29,014 nt of DNA from Candidatus Krumholzibacteriia bacterium (GTDB taxonomy: Bacteria > Krumholzibacteriota > Krumholzibacteriia > G020349025): NCBI GenBank assembly GCA_035649275.1, contig DASRJW010000013.1, forward strand, positions 1-29,014. The letters run 5' to 3'. Positions 1-7,424 of the stretch are shown here, piece by piece. Position 1 is the first letter of the stretch. The number at the start of each line of letters is the position of its first letter. The notes beneath the pieces were generated by a model. That model worked only from the letters and a program-made list of their open reading frames with translations, did not search any database and was not told the DNA's origin. A program made the position numbers and the translations under genes.

Positions 1-421
1 GGTCGAGGTGGTCGAGCTTCCGCATGGCGAAAGCCAGGACCTCGGGCCGAGCGGGATGCTTGAGCTTGCGACGGGCATCGGCCTCGATCTGATGCACTCT
101 CTGCTTCGAGATGCCCATGGTGTCGGCGATGGATTGCAGGCTGTGCGGTGCGGCGTCGCCGATGCCGAAGCGCATCTTGATGACCGTCGCTTCCGGTTCG
201 GTGAGGGTCGAGAGACACTCCAGGGCCGCCTGCTCGTAGAAGGCGTGCCGCTGTGAGCCCAAGGACCTCCGAGCTGGACGGCGGGGAGGCCGGTCGGAGA
301 GCGTTCGCAAGAGAAGCGTGAGTAGGTAGTCCTCCAAAGGCAACCCGATCGCTCCTGCCTCGGCCTCGAGCTGTCGCTGCAGCTTGTCCGGCAGGTTTCG
401 AATGCGGAGTTCTCTGCTCAT
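1..421 (-). CDS. Ribbon-helix-helix / sigma-70 region 4 fusion protein (3' end outside window)
   Basis: The reading frame is open from an ATG at 421-419 to the window edge, giving 140 visible residues. Residues 3-42 look like a ribbon-helix-helix (Arc/CopG/FitA-type) DNA-binding domain: a short strand ELRIRNLP, then two amphipathic helices. After a basic Pro/Arg linker (about 43-60), residues 66-131 match sigma-70 region 4: LTEPEATVIKMRFGIG, the helix-turn-helix SLQSIADTMGISKQRVHQIE, then KLKHP. In sigma factors this part binds the -35 box and the beta flap. Sigma regions 1 to 3 are absent, so the visible part cannot act as a normal sigma factor. GGAGGGG directly precedes the ATG, and a TTGTGG-N17-TAGCCT promoter sits so close that a leaderless transcript is possible. 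It is probably a regulator; the target is unknown. The two domains were checked to lie in one frame without a stop. Confidence 0.85.
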   Translation of the reverse strand, partial: MSRELRIRNLPDKLQRQLEAEAGAIGLPLEDYLLTLLLRTLSDRPPRRPARRSLGSQRHAFYEQAALECLSTLTEPEATVIKMRFGIGDAAPHSLQSIADTMGISKQRVHQIEADARRKLKHPARPEVLAFAMRKLDHLD

Positions 422-425
422 CCCC

Positions 426-454
426 TCCAGGCTACGCTGGCCCACCTGTCACCA
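426..454 (-). promoter_or_regulatory. Candidate promoter for the RHH-sigma4 gene
   Basis: On the minus strand TTGTGG (454-449) is followed after 17 bases by TAGCCT (431-426). The -10 box ends only four bases before the GGAGGGG that abuts the start codon at 421, so transcription would begin within or next to the start codon. Either the message is leaderless or the match is accidental. Confidence 0.3.
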
Positions 455-531
455 CAAGGGAGAGAACCCGCACGCTTCACCGGCTTCACCGGTGCGGCAC
501 GAAGCGCGTTCGTTAATCGCTGCGCGTCGGA

Positions 532-801
532 TTACCGCTCGCCGCTCCCGCGGATGAGCGTCGACTTGGCGCGTCCTTGCTTTTGTTCTGAAATGTGAGG
601 CGCCGCCGTCCCGCCCGCGGTCGGCCGCTCGCCCTCGCCCAGGATCTCGATCGTCCCGGCCTTGATGAGCTTCTTCACCCCCGCGTGCTCCACGGCGTTG
701 TCGGCGATCTGCGCCTCCATGCTCGGCCCCAGGTGGAGGACTTTCCCGCGCGGGAGCGGTACCCGGAGGGGCCGGGCCGTCTTGTTGCGTACCGTTTTCA
801 C
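532..801 (-). CDS. Small conserved-looking protein of unknown function (89 aa)
   Basis: I choose the GTG at 801-799 because GGAGGT lies five bases upstream (812-807). An earlier in-frame start at 873 would place the promoter and its palindrome inside the gene and add an arginine/serine-rich segment with no sign of a domain. The product has an ordered core of about 55 residues: KTVRNKTARPLRVPLPRGK, HLGP, then a helix-like stretch with GVKKLIKAGTIEILGEGE. The tail is polar (Thr/Gly/Lys/Arg) and probably disordered. No signal peptide or membrane segment is visible. The core resembles small hypothetical proteins I have seen as a type, but I cannot name a family or give a function. It may share regulation with its minus-strand neighbour at 1-421, though each has its own candidate promoter. 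Confidence 0.65.
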   Translation of the reverse strand: MKTVRNKTARPLRVPLPRGKVLHLGPSMEAQIADNAVEHAGVKKLIKAGTIEILGEGERPTAGGTAAPHISEQKQGRAKSTLIRGSGER

Positions 802-844
802 CTCTGACCTCCGAGTCGAATTCGCTCGATCTGACCTTCCGGGC

Positions 845-873
845 AAGCTACCCCCTCGACCCGTCGAGGGCAA
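845..873 (-). promoter_or_regulatory. Promoter with palindromic operator candidate in the spacer
   Basis: On the minus strand TTGCCC (873-868) and TAGCTT (850-845) are exactly 17 bases apart. The spacer is almost filled by a perfect inverted repeat on the plus strand, CCCTCGAC-CC-GTCGAGGG at 853-870, which also overlaps the end of the -35 box. A repressor dimer bound there would occlude RNA polymerase. The predicted start (about 838) gives a leader of about 37 bases to the GTG at 801. Confidence 0.5.
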
Positions 874-967
874 GGGCGCACCGGTGCGCGCGGCGCAGCA
901 GACCGCTGTCTCCTCGCCAACCCCGGGGACCGCCCAACACGGACGGGCGCGGCAGCACTGGAGCGCC

Positions 968-973
968 TAGAAT
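968..973 (+). promoter_or_regulatory. Candidate -10 box of the decarboxylase gene
   Basis: TAGAAT matches the -10 consensus at five of six positions and lies 42 bases before the ATG at 1016. No convincing -35 box is found at 16-18 bases upstream, so this is a weak call. Confidence 0.3.
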
Positions 974-1015
974 GGTGCGACCCCGGCTCGAAGCGCCCTC
1001 GCGGATGGAGGCTGG

Positions 1016-2476
1016 ATGAAGACGCATCGCCATGGACTGGACCGCCTGCGTCAGATGACGGACGCGGAAAGACGCGTTCTCCTCGCTCGCACTCAGGAGC
1101 TCGCTAGCAACTTCCTCGCCGATCTGGCGGCGCGCCACGTGGGCCCCCGCGCTTCCGTCAGTGAAATGCGGCAGCATCTCGCCCGCGCGCTCCCGGAAGA
1201 AGGTGACGATCCCGAAGAGATCCTGCGCGCCCTCGCCGGACACGCCGATCGCGGTCACATGGCGAACGCCGGCCCGCGCTTCTTCGGCTTCGTCATCGGT
1301 GGCACCCTGCCCGTCGCCATCGGCGCCGATTGGCTGACCAGCACCTGGGACCAGAACCCGGGCCTCTTCGTCCTCTCTCCCCTCGTCTCGGTGCTCGAGG
1401 AGGTCACGGGCGGCTGGATCTGCGACCTCCTCGGCTTGCCCGCGGAATCCGGCGTCGGCTTCGTCACCGGCTGCCAGATGGCGCACGTCACCTGCCTCGC
1501 CGCCGCACGACACGTGCTGCTTCGCCGCGCCGGTTGGGATGTGGAAGCGAAAGGACTGCATGGCGCCCCGCCGCTGCGCCTCATCGCCGGGGGCGAAGCA
1601 CACGTGACCCTCTTCCGCGCCCTCCGCCTGCTCGGGCTGGGCACGGAAACAGTGGAGATCGCCGCCGCCGATGCGCAAGGGCGCATGCAACCGGCGGCGC
1701 TGGAAGCGCTGCTCGGCATCGGGAGCGGCCCTGCCATCGTCTGCACCCAGGTGGGCAACGTGAACACCGGGGCCTGCGATCCCCTGCCCGAGATCATCGC
1801 CATCGCCCGCACCCACGAAGCCTGGGTGCACGTGGACGGCGCCTTCGGCCTCTGGGCAGCAGCCTCGCCCCGTTACCGCTATCTCACCAAGGGCGCCGGC
1901 GACGCCGACTCCTGGGCGACGGACGCGCACAAGTGGCTCAACGTGCCGCAAGACTCCGGGTTGGCCATCGTACGCGACAGCGCCGCCCATCACGCCGCCA
2001 TGACCACCGATGCCTCGTATCTGGTGAAGTCCGCCGGCGCCGAGCGCGATCCGGTGGACTGGGTCCCGGAGTTCTCGCGCCGTGCGCGAAGCGTGCCGGT
2101 CTACGCGGCGCTACGGGCACTCGGGCGCACCGGCGTCGCCCAGCTCGTGGACGATTGCTGTGCCCGGGCGCGACAGATGGCTGTGCTCCTGGCGGCAGAG
2201 CCCGGCGTCGAAGTCCTGAACGAGGTCGTCCTGAACCAGGTGCTCGTGCGCTTCCATGCTCCGGGGATTTCTCCCGGCGAGCTCACCCGCCGCGTCATCG
2301 CCCGGGTGCAGGAAGACGGCACCTGCTGGCTCGGCGGCTCCACCTGGCACGGCGACACGGTCATGCGTCTTTCCTTCGTGAACTGGAGCACCGGGGAAGC
2401 GGACGTCGAACGCTCCGCTGCCGCCATCCGCCGCTGTTTCCAAACCGAAGTGTCGGCGGGCGGCACGAACTCCTAG
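1016..2476 (+). CDS. Pyridoxal-phosphate-dependent group II decarboxylase
   Basis: A 486-residue fold-type I PLP enzyme of the group II decarboxylase family (glutamate, aromatic amino acid and related decarboxylases). Landmarks in order are FFGFVIGGTLPVAIGADWL and TWDQN near the substrate site (about 86-115), the cofactor-binding TGCQMAHVTCLAAAR (about 150-164), HVDGAFG with the conserved Asp that contacts the pyridine nitrogen, and DAHKWLNVPQDSG with the Schiff-base lysine at residue 306. The length is typical. GGAGG lies upstream of the ATG. The family decarboxylates amino acids to amines, but the substrate cannot be read from the sequence, and some members act on sphingosine phosphate or cysteine sulfinate. 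The gene stands alone, followed by tldD in the same direction. No signal peptide is seen, so it is cytoplasmic. Confidence 0.9.
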   Translation: MKTHRHGLDRLRQMTDAERRVLLARTQELASNFLADLAARHVGPRASVSEMRQHLARALPEEGDDPEEILRALAGHADRGHMANAGPRFFGFVIGGTLPVAIGADWLTSTWDQNPGLFVLSPLVSVLEEVTGGWICDLLGLPAESGVGFVTGCQMAHVTCLAAARHVLLRRAGWDVEAKGLHGAPPLRLIAGGEAHVTLFRALRLLGLGTETVEIAAADAQGRMQPAALEALLGIGSGPAIVCTQVGNVNTGACDPLPEIIAIARTHEAWVHVDGAFGLWAAASPRYRYLTKGAGDADSWATDAHKWLNVPQDSGLAIVRDSAAHHAAMTTDASYLVKSAGAERDPVDWVPEFSRRARSVPVYAALRALGRTGVAQLVDDCCARARQMAVLLAAEPGVEVLNEVVLNQVLVRFHAPGISPGELTRRVIARVQEDGTCWLGGSTWHGDTVMRLSFVNWSTGEADVERSAAAIRRCFQTEVSAGGTNS

Positions 2477-2494
2477 AGACCGCCGCTCTTCCTG

Positions 2495-2503
2495 TGCTAT
2501 CGT
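2495..2503 (+). promoter_or_regulatory. Candidate extended -10 promoter of the tldD-tldE operon
   Basis: TGC-TATCGT is an extended -10 element about 38 bases before the GTG start at 2541. No good -35 box is visible. The same TGC-TAnnnT form occurs before several other genes in the window. Confidence 0.4.
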
Positions 2504-2540
2504 GCGCTCTCGGATTCACAGCATCACGAGGGAGGCGCAC

Positions 2541-4163
2541 GTGCCCTTGTCTCGACGCCGGTTCTTGAAGGTGGTCGGGGTCACGGCCGGAGCCGTCACG
2601 GTGAGCGAGGTCCTCGGACAGCCCTTGTGGATGGTGCAGCGCCTCGAGGCCGCACCCCTCGCTCCCGCCGCGCTCCGTGCACTCGCCGACGCCGCACTCG
2701 ATCGAGCCCGCAAGCTCGGTTGCTCCTATGCCGACATCCGCATCAATCGCTACCGCAACCAGACGGTGGGGTTGCGCACCAGCCCGGACCGCTCCGCCGG
2801 CACCGCCAGCGGCAAGGTGAACCACGTGCCGACCGTGATCGAAACCGAGAGCTTCGGCTTCGGCGTGCGCGTGCTCCACTCGGGCACCTGGGGCTTCGCC
2901 GCCAGCCCACGGGTGGAGAAGGACGAGATCGCCCGCATCACTCAGGACGCCGTCACCATCGCCCGGGCCAACGCCGCGCTCACGCAGCGGCCGGTGACCC
3001 TCGCCCCGGTGCCGTCCTATCAGGACCGCTATGCCACTCCGTTCGAGAAGAATCCCTTCGACGTTCCTGTCCAGGAGAAGCTCGCGCTCCTGCAAGCAGT
3101 GAACGACAGCGCCAAGAAGGTGCAAGGGGTGATGACGGTGAACTCGGGACTCGTCTTCCGCTCGGAAGACAAGTTCTTCGCCTCCACCGAGGGCTCGGTG
3201 CTGGAGCAGCTCATCGTGCAGACCGTTCCGAGCATGTCCGCCACCGCCGTCGATTTCGCCACCCGCAAGAGCAAGTCCCGCAGCTTCCAGGTGCACCCGG
3301 TGAGCGGGGGCTACGAGCACGTGGACCGCTGCGGCATGCTGCAAGAGGCGGAGCGCGTCGGCAGCGAGGCGGTGGAGCACCTGCGGTCCCCCTCCGTCGC
3401 CCCGGGTGTCAAGGATCTCGTCCTCCTGCCCTCGCACCTCTCGCTCACCATCCACGAGAGCGTCGGCCACTCCACCGAGCTCGACCGGGCGCTGGGTTAC
3501 GAGGCCAACTACGCCGGCACCTCCTTCGTGGCGCCGCCGGAGAAGATGCTCGGCAACTTGCGCTTCGGTTCGGAGCTGGTCAACGTGATCGGCGACCGGA
3601 CGCTGCCGCAGGGCATGTCCACCGTCGGCTACGATGACGACGGGGTCAAGGCCACCTCCTTCCACATCATCGAAGGCGGCATCTTCAAGGCCTACCAGAC
3701 CACGCGCGAGCAGGCCCACTGGGTGGGCGAGAAGGAGTCCCGGGGCTGCTGCTACGCCGACAGCTTCGACAGCATCCCCTTCCAGCGCATGCCCAACGTC
3801 TGGTTGGAGGCCGGGAAGGACGGCAAGTCGCTCGACGATCTCATCGCCATGGTCGACGACGGCATCCTCATCGACGGGCGCGGCTCGTACTCCATCGACC
3901 AGCAGCGCTATAACTTCCAGTTCGGCGGCGACGCTTTCTGGGAGATCAAGAACGGCAAGAAGGGGCGCATGCTGGCCGATGTGGCCTACCAGAGCAAGAC
4001 CGCGGATTTCTGGAATTCCTGCTCCGCCATCGCCGAGCAGCGCTACTGGGTGAACTTCGGTCTCACCAACGACGGCAAGGGCCAGCCGAGCCAGGTCAAT
4101 GCCATGAGCCACGGCTGTGCTCCCTCGCTCTTCCGCCAAATCAACGTCTTGCGCACGGAGTAG
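2541..4163 (+). CDS. tldD: Tat-exported TldD-family metalloprotease
   Basis: I choose the GTG at 2541 because GGGAGG precedes it and because it puts the twin-arginine motif SRRRFLKVVG at the very N-terminus, followed by a hydrophobic stretch to about residue 28. The next roughly 500 residues are a TldD/PmbA-type protein. HESVGHSTE at residues 305-313 supplies the HExxxH zinc motif of the catalytic TldD subunit. The C-terminal half holds GCCYADSFD, then NFQFGGDAFWEI, a usual TldD C-domain pattern. In E. coli TldD with TldE degrades unfolded peptides and matures microcin B17 and CcdA. Total length 540 is longer than the usual 480 mainly because of the signal. The partner gene starts three bases after this stop. 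A Tat signal implies folding in the cytoplasm and export or membrane anchoring. Family assignment is firm; location is inferred. Confidence 0.9.
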   Translation: MPLSRRRFLKVVGVTAGAVTVSEVLGQPLWMVQRLEAAPLAPAALRALADAALDRARKLGCSYADIRINRYRNQTVGLRTSPDRSAGTASGKVNHVPTVIETESFGFGVRVLHSGTWGFAASPRVEKDEIARITQDAVTIARANAALTQRPVTLAPVPSYQDRYATPFEKNPFDVPVQEKLALLQAVNDSAKKVQGVMTVNSGLVFRSEDKFFASTEGSVLEQLIVQTVPSMSATAVDFATRKSKSRSFQVHPVSGGYEHVDRCGMLQEAERVGSEAVEHLRSPSVAPGVKDLVLLPSHLSLTIHESVGHSTELDRALGYEANYAGTSFVAPPEKMLGNLRFGSELVNVIGDRTLPQGMSTVGYDDDGVKATSFHIIEGGIFKAYQTTREQAHWVGEKESRGCCYADSFDSIPFQRMPNVWLEAGKDGKSLDDLIAMVDDGILIDGRGSYSIDQQRYNFQFGGDAFWEIKNGKKGRMLADVAYQSKTADFWNSCSAIAEQRYWVNFGLTNDGKGQPSQVNAMSHGCAPSLFRQINVLRTE

Positions 4164-4166
4164 ATC

Positions 4167-5540
4167 ATGCCGCACGAACTGCCGAGCGAGAAGGAGTGCC
4201 GGCGCCTGGCGGAACGCGCCTTGGGCTTCGCGACCGCCGAGGACGCCTCGGTCTCCTTCGTCTTCGAACAAGCGTCGAACACCCGCTTCGCCAACAACGA
4301 GATCACCACCTCCGGCGCTGGCGACGAGATCACCGTCGTCGTCACCGCCACCAAGGAGACGCGGACTGGCCGGGTCACCATGAACGAGACGAGCGACGAA
4401 GCGCTGCAGCGCGCCATGCGCCGCGCCGAGGAACTCGCCGGCTTCCTGCCAGCCGATCCGGAGTACGTCGGCTCGCTGCCGCCGCAGAAGTACCTCGACA
4501 TCCGCGCCTGGGACGATGCCACTGCCCGCACCGGCGCCGCCGAGCGGCTCCCCGGCGTGCGTGCCGTGGTCGAGCCGGCGTCGAAGGAGAAGATGAACAG
4601 CTCCGGCTTCTCCACCGACAGCGCCGTCGTGCGCTGCGTGGCCAACAAGGCCGGCAACTTCGGCTGGTTCCGCTCCACCGTCGCCACCTTCAGCGCCACC
4701 GTCCGCACCGCCGACGGCACCGGGTCGGGTTGGGCCGAGCAGTCGGCGTGGCGCGCCAAGGACATGGAGTTCGACGCCGTGGCGGCAAAGGCGTTACGCA
4801 AGGCGCGGGAATCGGCGCAGCCGAAGATGCTGGAGCCCGGGGATTACACCGTGATCCTCGAGCCTGCGGCGGTGGCTTCCTTCCTGGGCAGCGTGGGCTT
4901 CGGCCTTTCGGCGCGCGCCGCTGAGGAAGGGCGCTCCTTCTTCGCCAAGACAGGCGGTGGCACCCGGCTCGGCGAGAAGCTCTTTCACGACTCCGTGACG
5001 CTCCGCAGCGATCCCACCGATCCGCGGCGGCCCGGGCTGCCGTGGGGCGGCGGCGGTTTCGGCGGGGGCGGAGGAGGCGGTGGCTTCGGCGGCGGCGCCG
5101 AGGCGGCCCTCGCCACGCAACCCATCGCCTGGATCGAGCGTGGCGTGGTGACGAATCTCTCGTACGATCGCTACTGGGCCAAGAAGAGCGACCGAGAGCC
5201 CACGCCTCCGGCGGGAAACCTCGTTCTCGAAGGTGGCGAGGAGACCCTCGAGTCCCTCATCGGCTCCACCGATCGCGGTGTGCTCGTCACCAACTTCTGG
5301 TACATCCGCTCGGTGAACCCGCAGACGCTGCAAGCCACCGGGCTCACGCGCGATGGCGTCTGGTGGATCGAGAACGGCAAGATCCAGCACCCGGTGATGA
5401 ACTTCCGCTTCAACGAGAGTCCCGCGGTGCTGCTGGCGAACGTGCTGGGCATGACCAAAGCCGTGCGGGCGGGGAACATGGTTGCTCCCGCCATCAAGGC
5501 CAGCGCCTTCACTTTCTCCAGCCTGAGCGACGCGGTGTAG
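4167..5540 (+). CDS. tldE: TldE/PmbA-family protease partner
   Basis: This 457-residue protein matches the TldE (PmbA) side of the TldD/TldE heterodimer. It has an early NNEITTSGAGDEITVVV segment, a central DYTVILEPAAVASFLGSVGFG, and near the end NFWYIRSVNPQTLQATGLTRDGVWWIENGKI and MNFRFNESPAVLLANVLG. It has no HExxxH motif, as expected for the non-catalytic subunit. The ATG lies three bases after the tldD stop with CGGAG inside the end of tldD, so the two are translated together. No Tat or Sec signal is visible, unlike its partner, so it would have to travel with TldD or stay in the cytoplasm. Residues about 292-310 are almost pure glycine with two phenylalanines, probably a flexible loop. 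Confidence 0.88.
   Translation: MPHELPSEKECRRLAERALGFATAEDASVSFVFEQASNTRFANNEITTSGAGDEITVVVTATKETRTGRVTMNETSDEALQRAMRRAEELAGFLPADPEYVGSLPPQKYLDIRAWDDATARTGAAERLPGVRAVVEPASKEKMNSSGFSTDSAVVRCVANKAGNFGWFRSTVATFSATVRTADGTGSGWAEQSAWRAKDMEFDAVAAKALRKARESAQPKMLEPGDYTVILEPAAVASFLGSVGFGLSARAAEEGRSFFAKTGGGTRLGEKLFHDSVTLRSDPTDPRRPGLPWGGGGFGGGGGGGGFGGGAEAALATQPIAWIERGVVTNLSYDRYWAKKSDREPTPPAGNLVLEGGEETLESLIGSTDRGVLVTNFWYIRSVNPQTLQATGLTRDGVWWIENGKIQHPVMNFRFNESPAVLLANVLGMTKAVRAGNMVAPAIKASAFTFSSLSDAV
5041..5100 (+). repeat. Glycine-codon low-complexity tract inside tldE
   Basis: A run of GGC, GGG and GGT codons with two TTC codons encodes about 19 residues, nearly all glycine. It stays in frame and lies between two conserved segments, so it is probably a tolerated loop insertion of variable length. 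Confidence 0.75.
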
Positions 5541-5552
5541 CGCCACGCCGGG

Positions 5553-5671
5553 AGGAACTGACGCGTCTCTTCGAGCGGATCGAGCCGGAGCTGCACCGCT
5601 TTCCGGCGATCGATCCCCCTACCTTCCGCCGCGCGGTTGTCGAGGCGGTGCGCTCCCGCGGCGCGCCATGA
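5553..5671 (+). other. Protein-like open stretch without a start codon
   Basis: Just after tldE, a plus-strand frame ending with TGA at 5671 reads EELTRLFERIEPELHRFPAI and continues DPPTFRRAVVEAVRSRGAP. It has G or C at most third positions and a compact helix-turn-helix-like composition, but no ATG, GTG or TTG in its useful part. It overlaps the last 17 codons of the minus-strand aldehyde dehydrogenase gene. It may be the tail of a lost gene, a short protein with an unusual start, or chance. Confidence 0.3.
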
Positions 5672-7130
5672 GAGGATCTTCCGCCTCCCCTCGCGTCGCG
5701 ACTCTCGCGGCCTCGGCGTAGAGCGCCGCCGCCCGGGTGGCGTCCACCTTCGGGTCGAGCCAGGTCTCCTTGGGCACGTCGAGCCAGCCGTGGTTGAGGC
5801 GAGGGCGCGCCAAGCGGTGCACGTTCAGGAGATGCCGCACCGTGATGTTGTCCGTGTCGAGATTTCCCGCCCCGGTGCCGCAAGCGAGGGTGAGCGACGG
5901 GGGCAAGGCGTTGAAGATGCCACCGATGGCTCCCTCCGTGGCTGGCTGGTTGACCACGATGCGCCCGGCATTCATCTGCCTGAAATCCGCGATCACCGCT
6001 TCGTCTTTCGTATGCACGGCCACCGTGTGACCCACGCCCCCGAGCCGGGTCACCGCCGCGCAGGTGTCGAGCGCCGCCGCGTAGTCCGGAACCACATAAA
6101 TCGCCAGCACCGGCGCCAGGATCTCGTGCGACAGCGGGTGTTCGGCGCCGATGCCCTCGGGGGCAGCGACGAGGAGCCGCTTCCCCGGCGAGAGTGTGAA
6201 TCCGGCACGCTGCGCGATGTCCGCCGCGGAACGCCCGACGATCTCCGGGCGCATGCTGCGGCGTTCACCGTCGTAGCACACCGGCCCCAGGGCGCGCATC
6301 TCGGCCGGGCTGCAGAAGTACGCACCCCGCGCCTCCAGGCGCGGCCGCAAGCGCGCCTCCACCTCCCGCTCCACGACCAGCGCCTGCTCGCTCGCACAGA
6401 CCACACCGTTGTCGAAGGTCTTCGAATGCACGATGCACCGCGCCGCGAGCGCGAGATCCGCCGAGGCATGCACGTACACCGGCACGTTGCCCGGACCCAC
6501 GCCGAGCGTCGGCGTCCCGGAGGCCTGGGCCCGCTGCACAATCTCCCGCGTGCCCGTGGCCACGATGAGCGCCAGCCGACGGTGGCGCATGATGCGCTCC
6601 AGGTACTCCGACTCCGCCTTCTGGTACAGCTGCACCGAATCCTCCGGCGCGCCGGCCGCGACCGCCGCCTCGGCCAGAATCTCCACGGTGCGGCGGATGC
6701 ACTTCCGCGCCGCCCGGTGCGGGCTCAGGATGACGGGGTTGCGCGTCTTGACGCAGAGCAGCACCTTGAAGATCGCCGTCGAAGTGGGGTTCGTGAGCGG
6801 GATCATGGCCAGAACGGGACCTTTGGGATGGGCGATCTCGGTGATCCCGGTGAGCGGATCGTCGCTGACCACGCCTACGGTCTTGCGGTCCTTGAGGTCG
6901 TCGTACACCACCAGACAGGCCCAGGCGTTCTTGATCGCCTTGTGCTCGTAGAGCCCCATGCCGGTCTCTTCGTGCGCCAGGCGGGCCAGCTCCAGGCGCG
7001 CGTCGTAGGCGGCGGTGAACACGGCCTGCACGATGCGATCGACCTTCTCCTGGGTGCAGGAGCGAAACGCTTCGGCGGCGCGCGCGGCGCGCCCCACGAT
7101 CTCGTCGGCGTATGCGTCGTAGCGATCCAC
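5619..7130 (-). CDS. CoA-acylating aldehyde dehydrogenase (AdhE N-domain/EutE/PduP type)
   Basis: With the GTG at 7130, preceded by GAGGAG at four bases, the product has 503 residues. It belongs to the acylating aldehyde dehydrogenases, which convert an aldehyde, CoA and NAD+ to acyl-CoA and NADH or the reverse. Visible motifs are GPVLAMIPLTNPTSTAIFK and the following NPVILSPH (cofactor region), GTPTLGVGPGNVPVYV, and FDNGVVCASEQ with the catalytic cysteine at residue 245. This pattern is closest to the dehydrogenase half of AdhE. The alcohol dehydrogenase half is absent, and no microcompartment shell genes or targeting peptide are seen nearby. The gene points away from the ACP/Kbl pair. The last 20 residues are Arg/Pro-rich and lie opposite an unexplained plus-strand frame (5553-5671). 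The substrate is not determined. Confidence 0.87.
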   Translation of the reverse strand: MDRYDAYADEIVGRAARAAEAFRSCTQEKVDRIVQAVFTAAYDARLELARLAHEETGMGLYEHKAIKNAWACLVVYDDLKDRKTVGVVSDDPLTGITEIAHPKGPVLAMIPLTNPTSTAIFKVLLCVKTRNPVILSPHRAARKCIRRTVEILAEAAVAAGAPEDSVQLYQKAESEYLERIMRHRRLALIVATGTREIVQRAQASGTPTLGVGPGNVPVYVHASADLALAARCIVHSKTFDNGVVCASEQALVVEREVEARLRPRLEARGAYFCSPAEMRALGPVCYDGERRSMRPEIVGRSAADIAQRAGFTLSPGKRLLVAAPEGIGAEHPLSHEILAPVLAIYVVPDYAAALDTCAAVTRLGGVGHTVAVHTKDEAVIADFRQMNAGRIVVNQPATEGAIGGIFNALPPSLTLACGTGAGNLDTDNITVRHLLNVHRLARPRLNHGWLDVPKETWLDPKVDATRAAALYAEAARVATRGEAEDPLMARRGSAPPRQPRGGR

Positions 7131-7234
7131 GCCGCTCCTCGTGCCGGGGAGAGCGGGCACGGCGGCAGCCTCGCCGCGGACCCGGTGCAGGCGGAAATCC
7201 CAGGCTAGCACGGCGTTCCGTGCCGGGCAACGTC

Positions 7235-7263
7235 TTGTGAGCACAGCGCCCGGATGCTACTCT
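7235..7263 (+). promoter_or_regulatory. Promoter of the ACP-Kbl operon
   Basis: TTGTGA (7235-7240), a 17-base spacer ending in TGC, and TACTCT (7258-7263) form an extended -10 promoter. It leaves a leader of about 155 bases before the ATG at 7425. The promoter faces away from the divergent aldehyde dehydrogenase. I see no clear riboswitch fold in the leader. Confidence 0.55.
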
Positions 7264-7424
7264 CGCGTCTCGCACGGTGGGTTCCATTGCAACGCTGGAG
7301 AACGAGCGGCGCCACCTCGTCCCGCGGGGGTCGGGCGGTTGCCGCCGGCGACGACGGCGCTGCACCGAACCGATGAAGTTCCGCCGGCTGTCGGGGCGCT
7401 GGGAATCACGAGAACGGAGTGGCC

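Noticed and set aside
8-256. Plus-strand open frame of 82 codons at the left edge
   Set aside because: It is antisense to the sigma region 4 segment, which has a clear family match on the minus strand.
848-1993. Long minus-strand frame of 381 codons
   Set aside because: It lies opposite the PLP decarboxylase, has His/Gly/Ala/Arg-rich composition without motifs, and arises from the high GC content.
2361-4271. Minus-strand frame of 636 codons
   Set aside because: It is opposite the TldD gene and shows no domain, only GC-driven composition.
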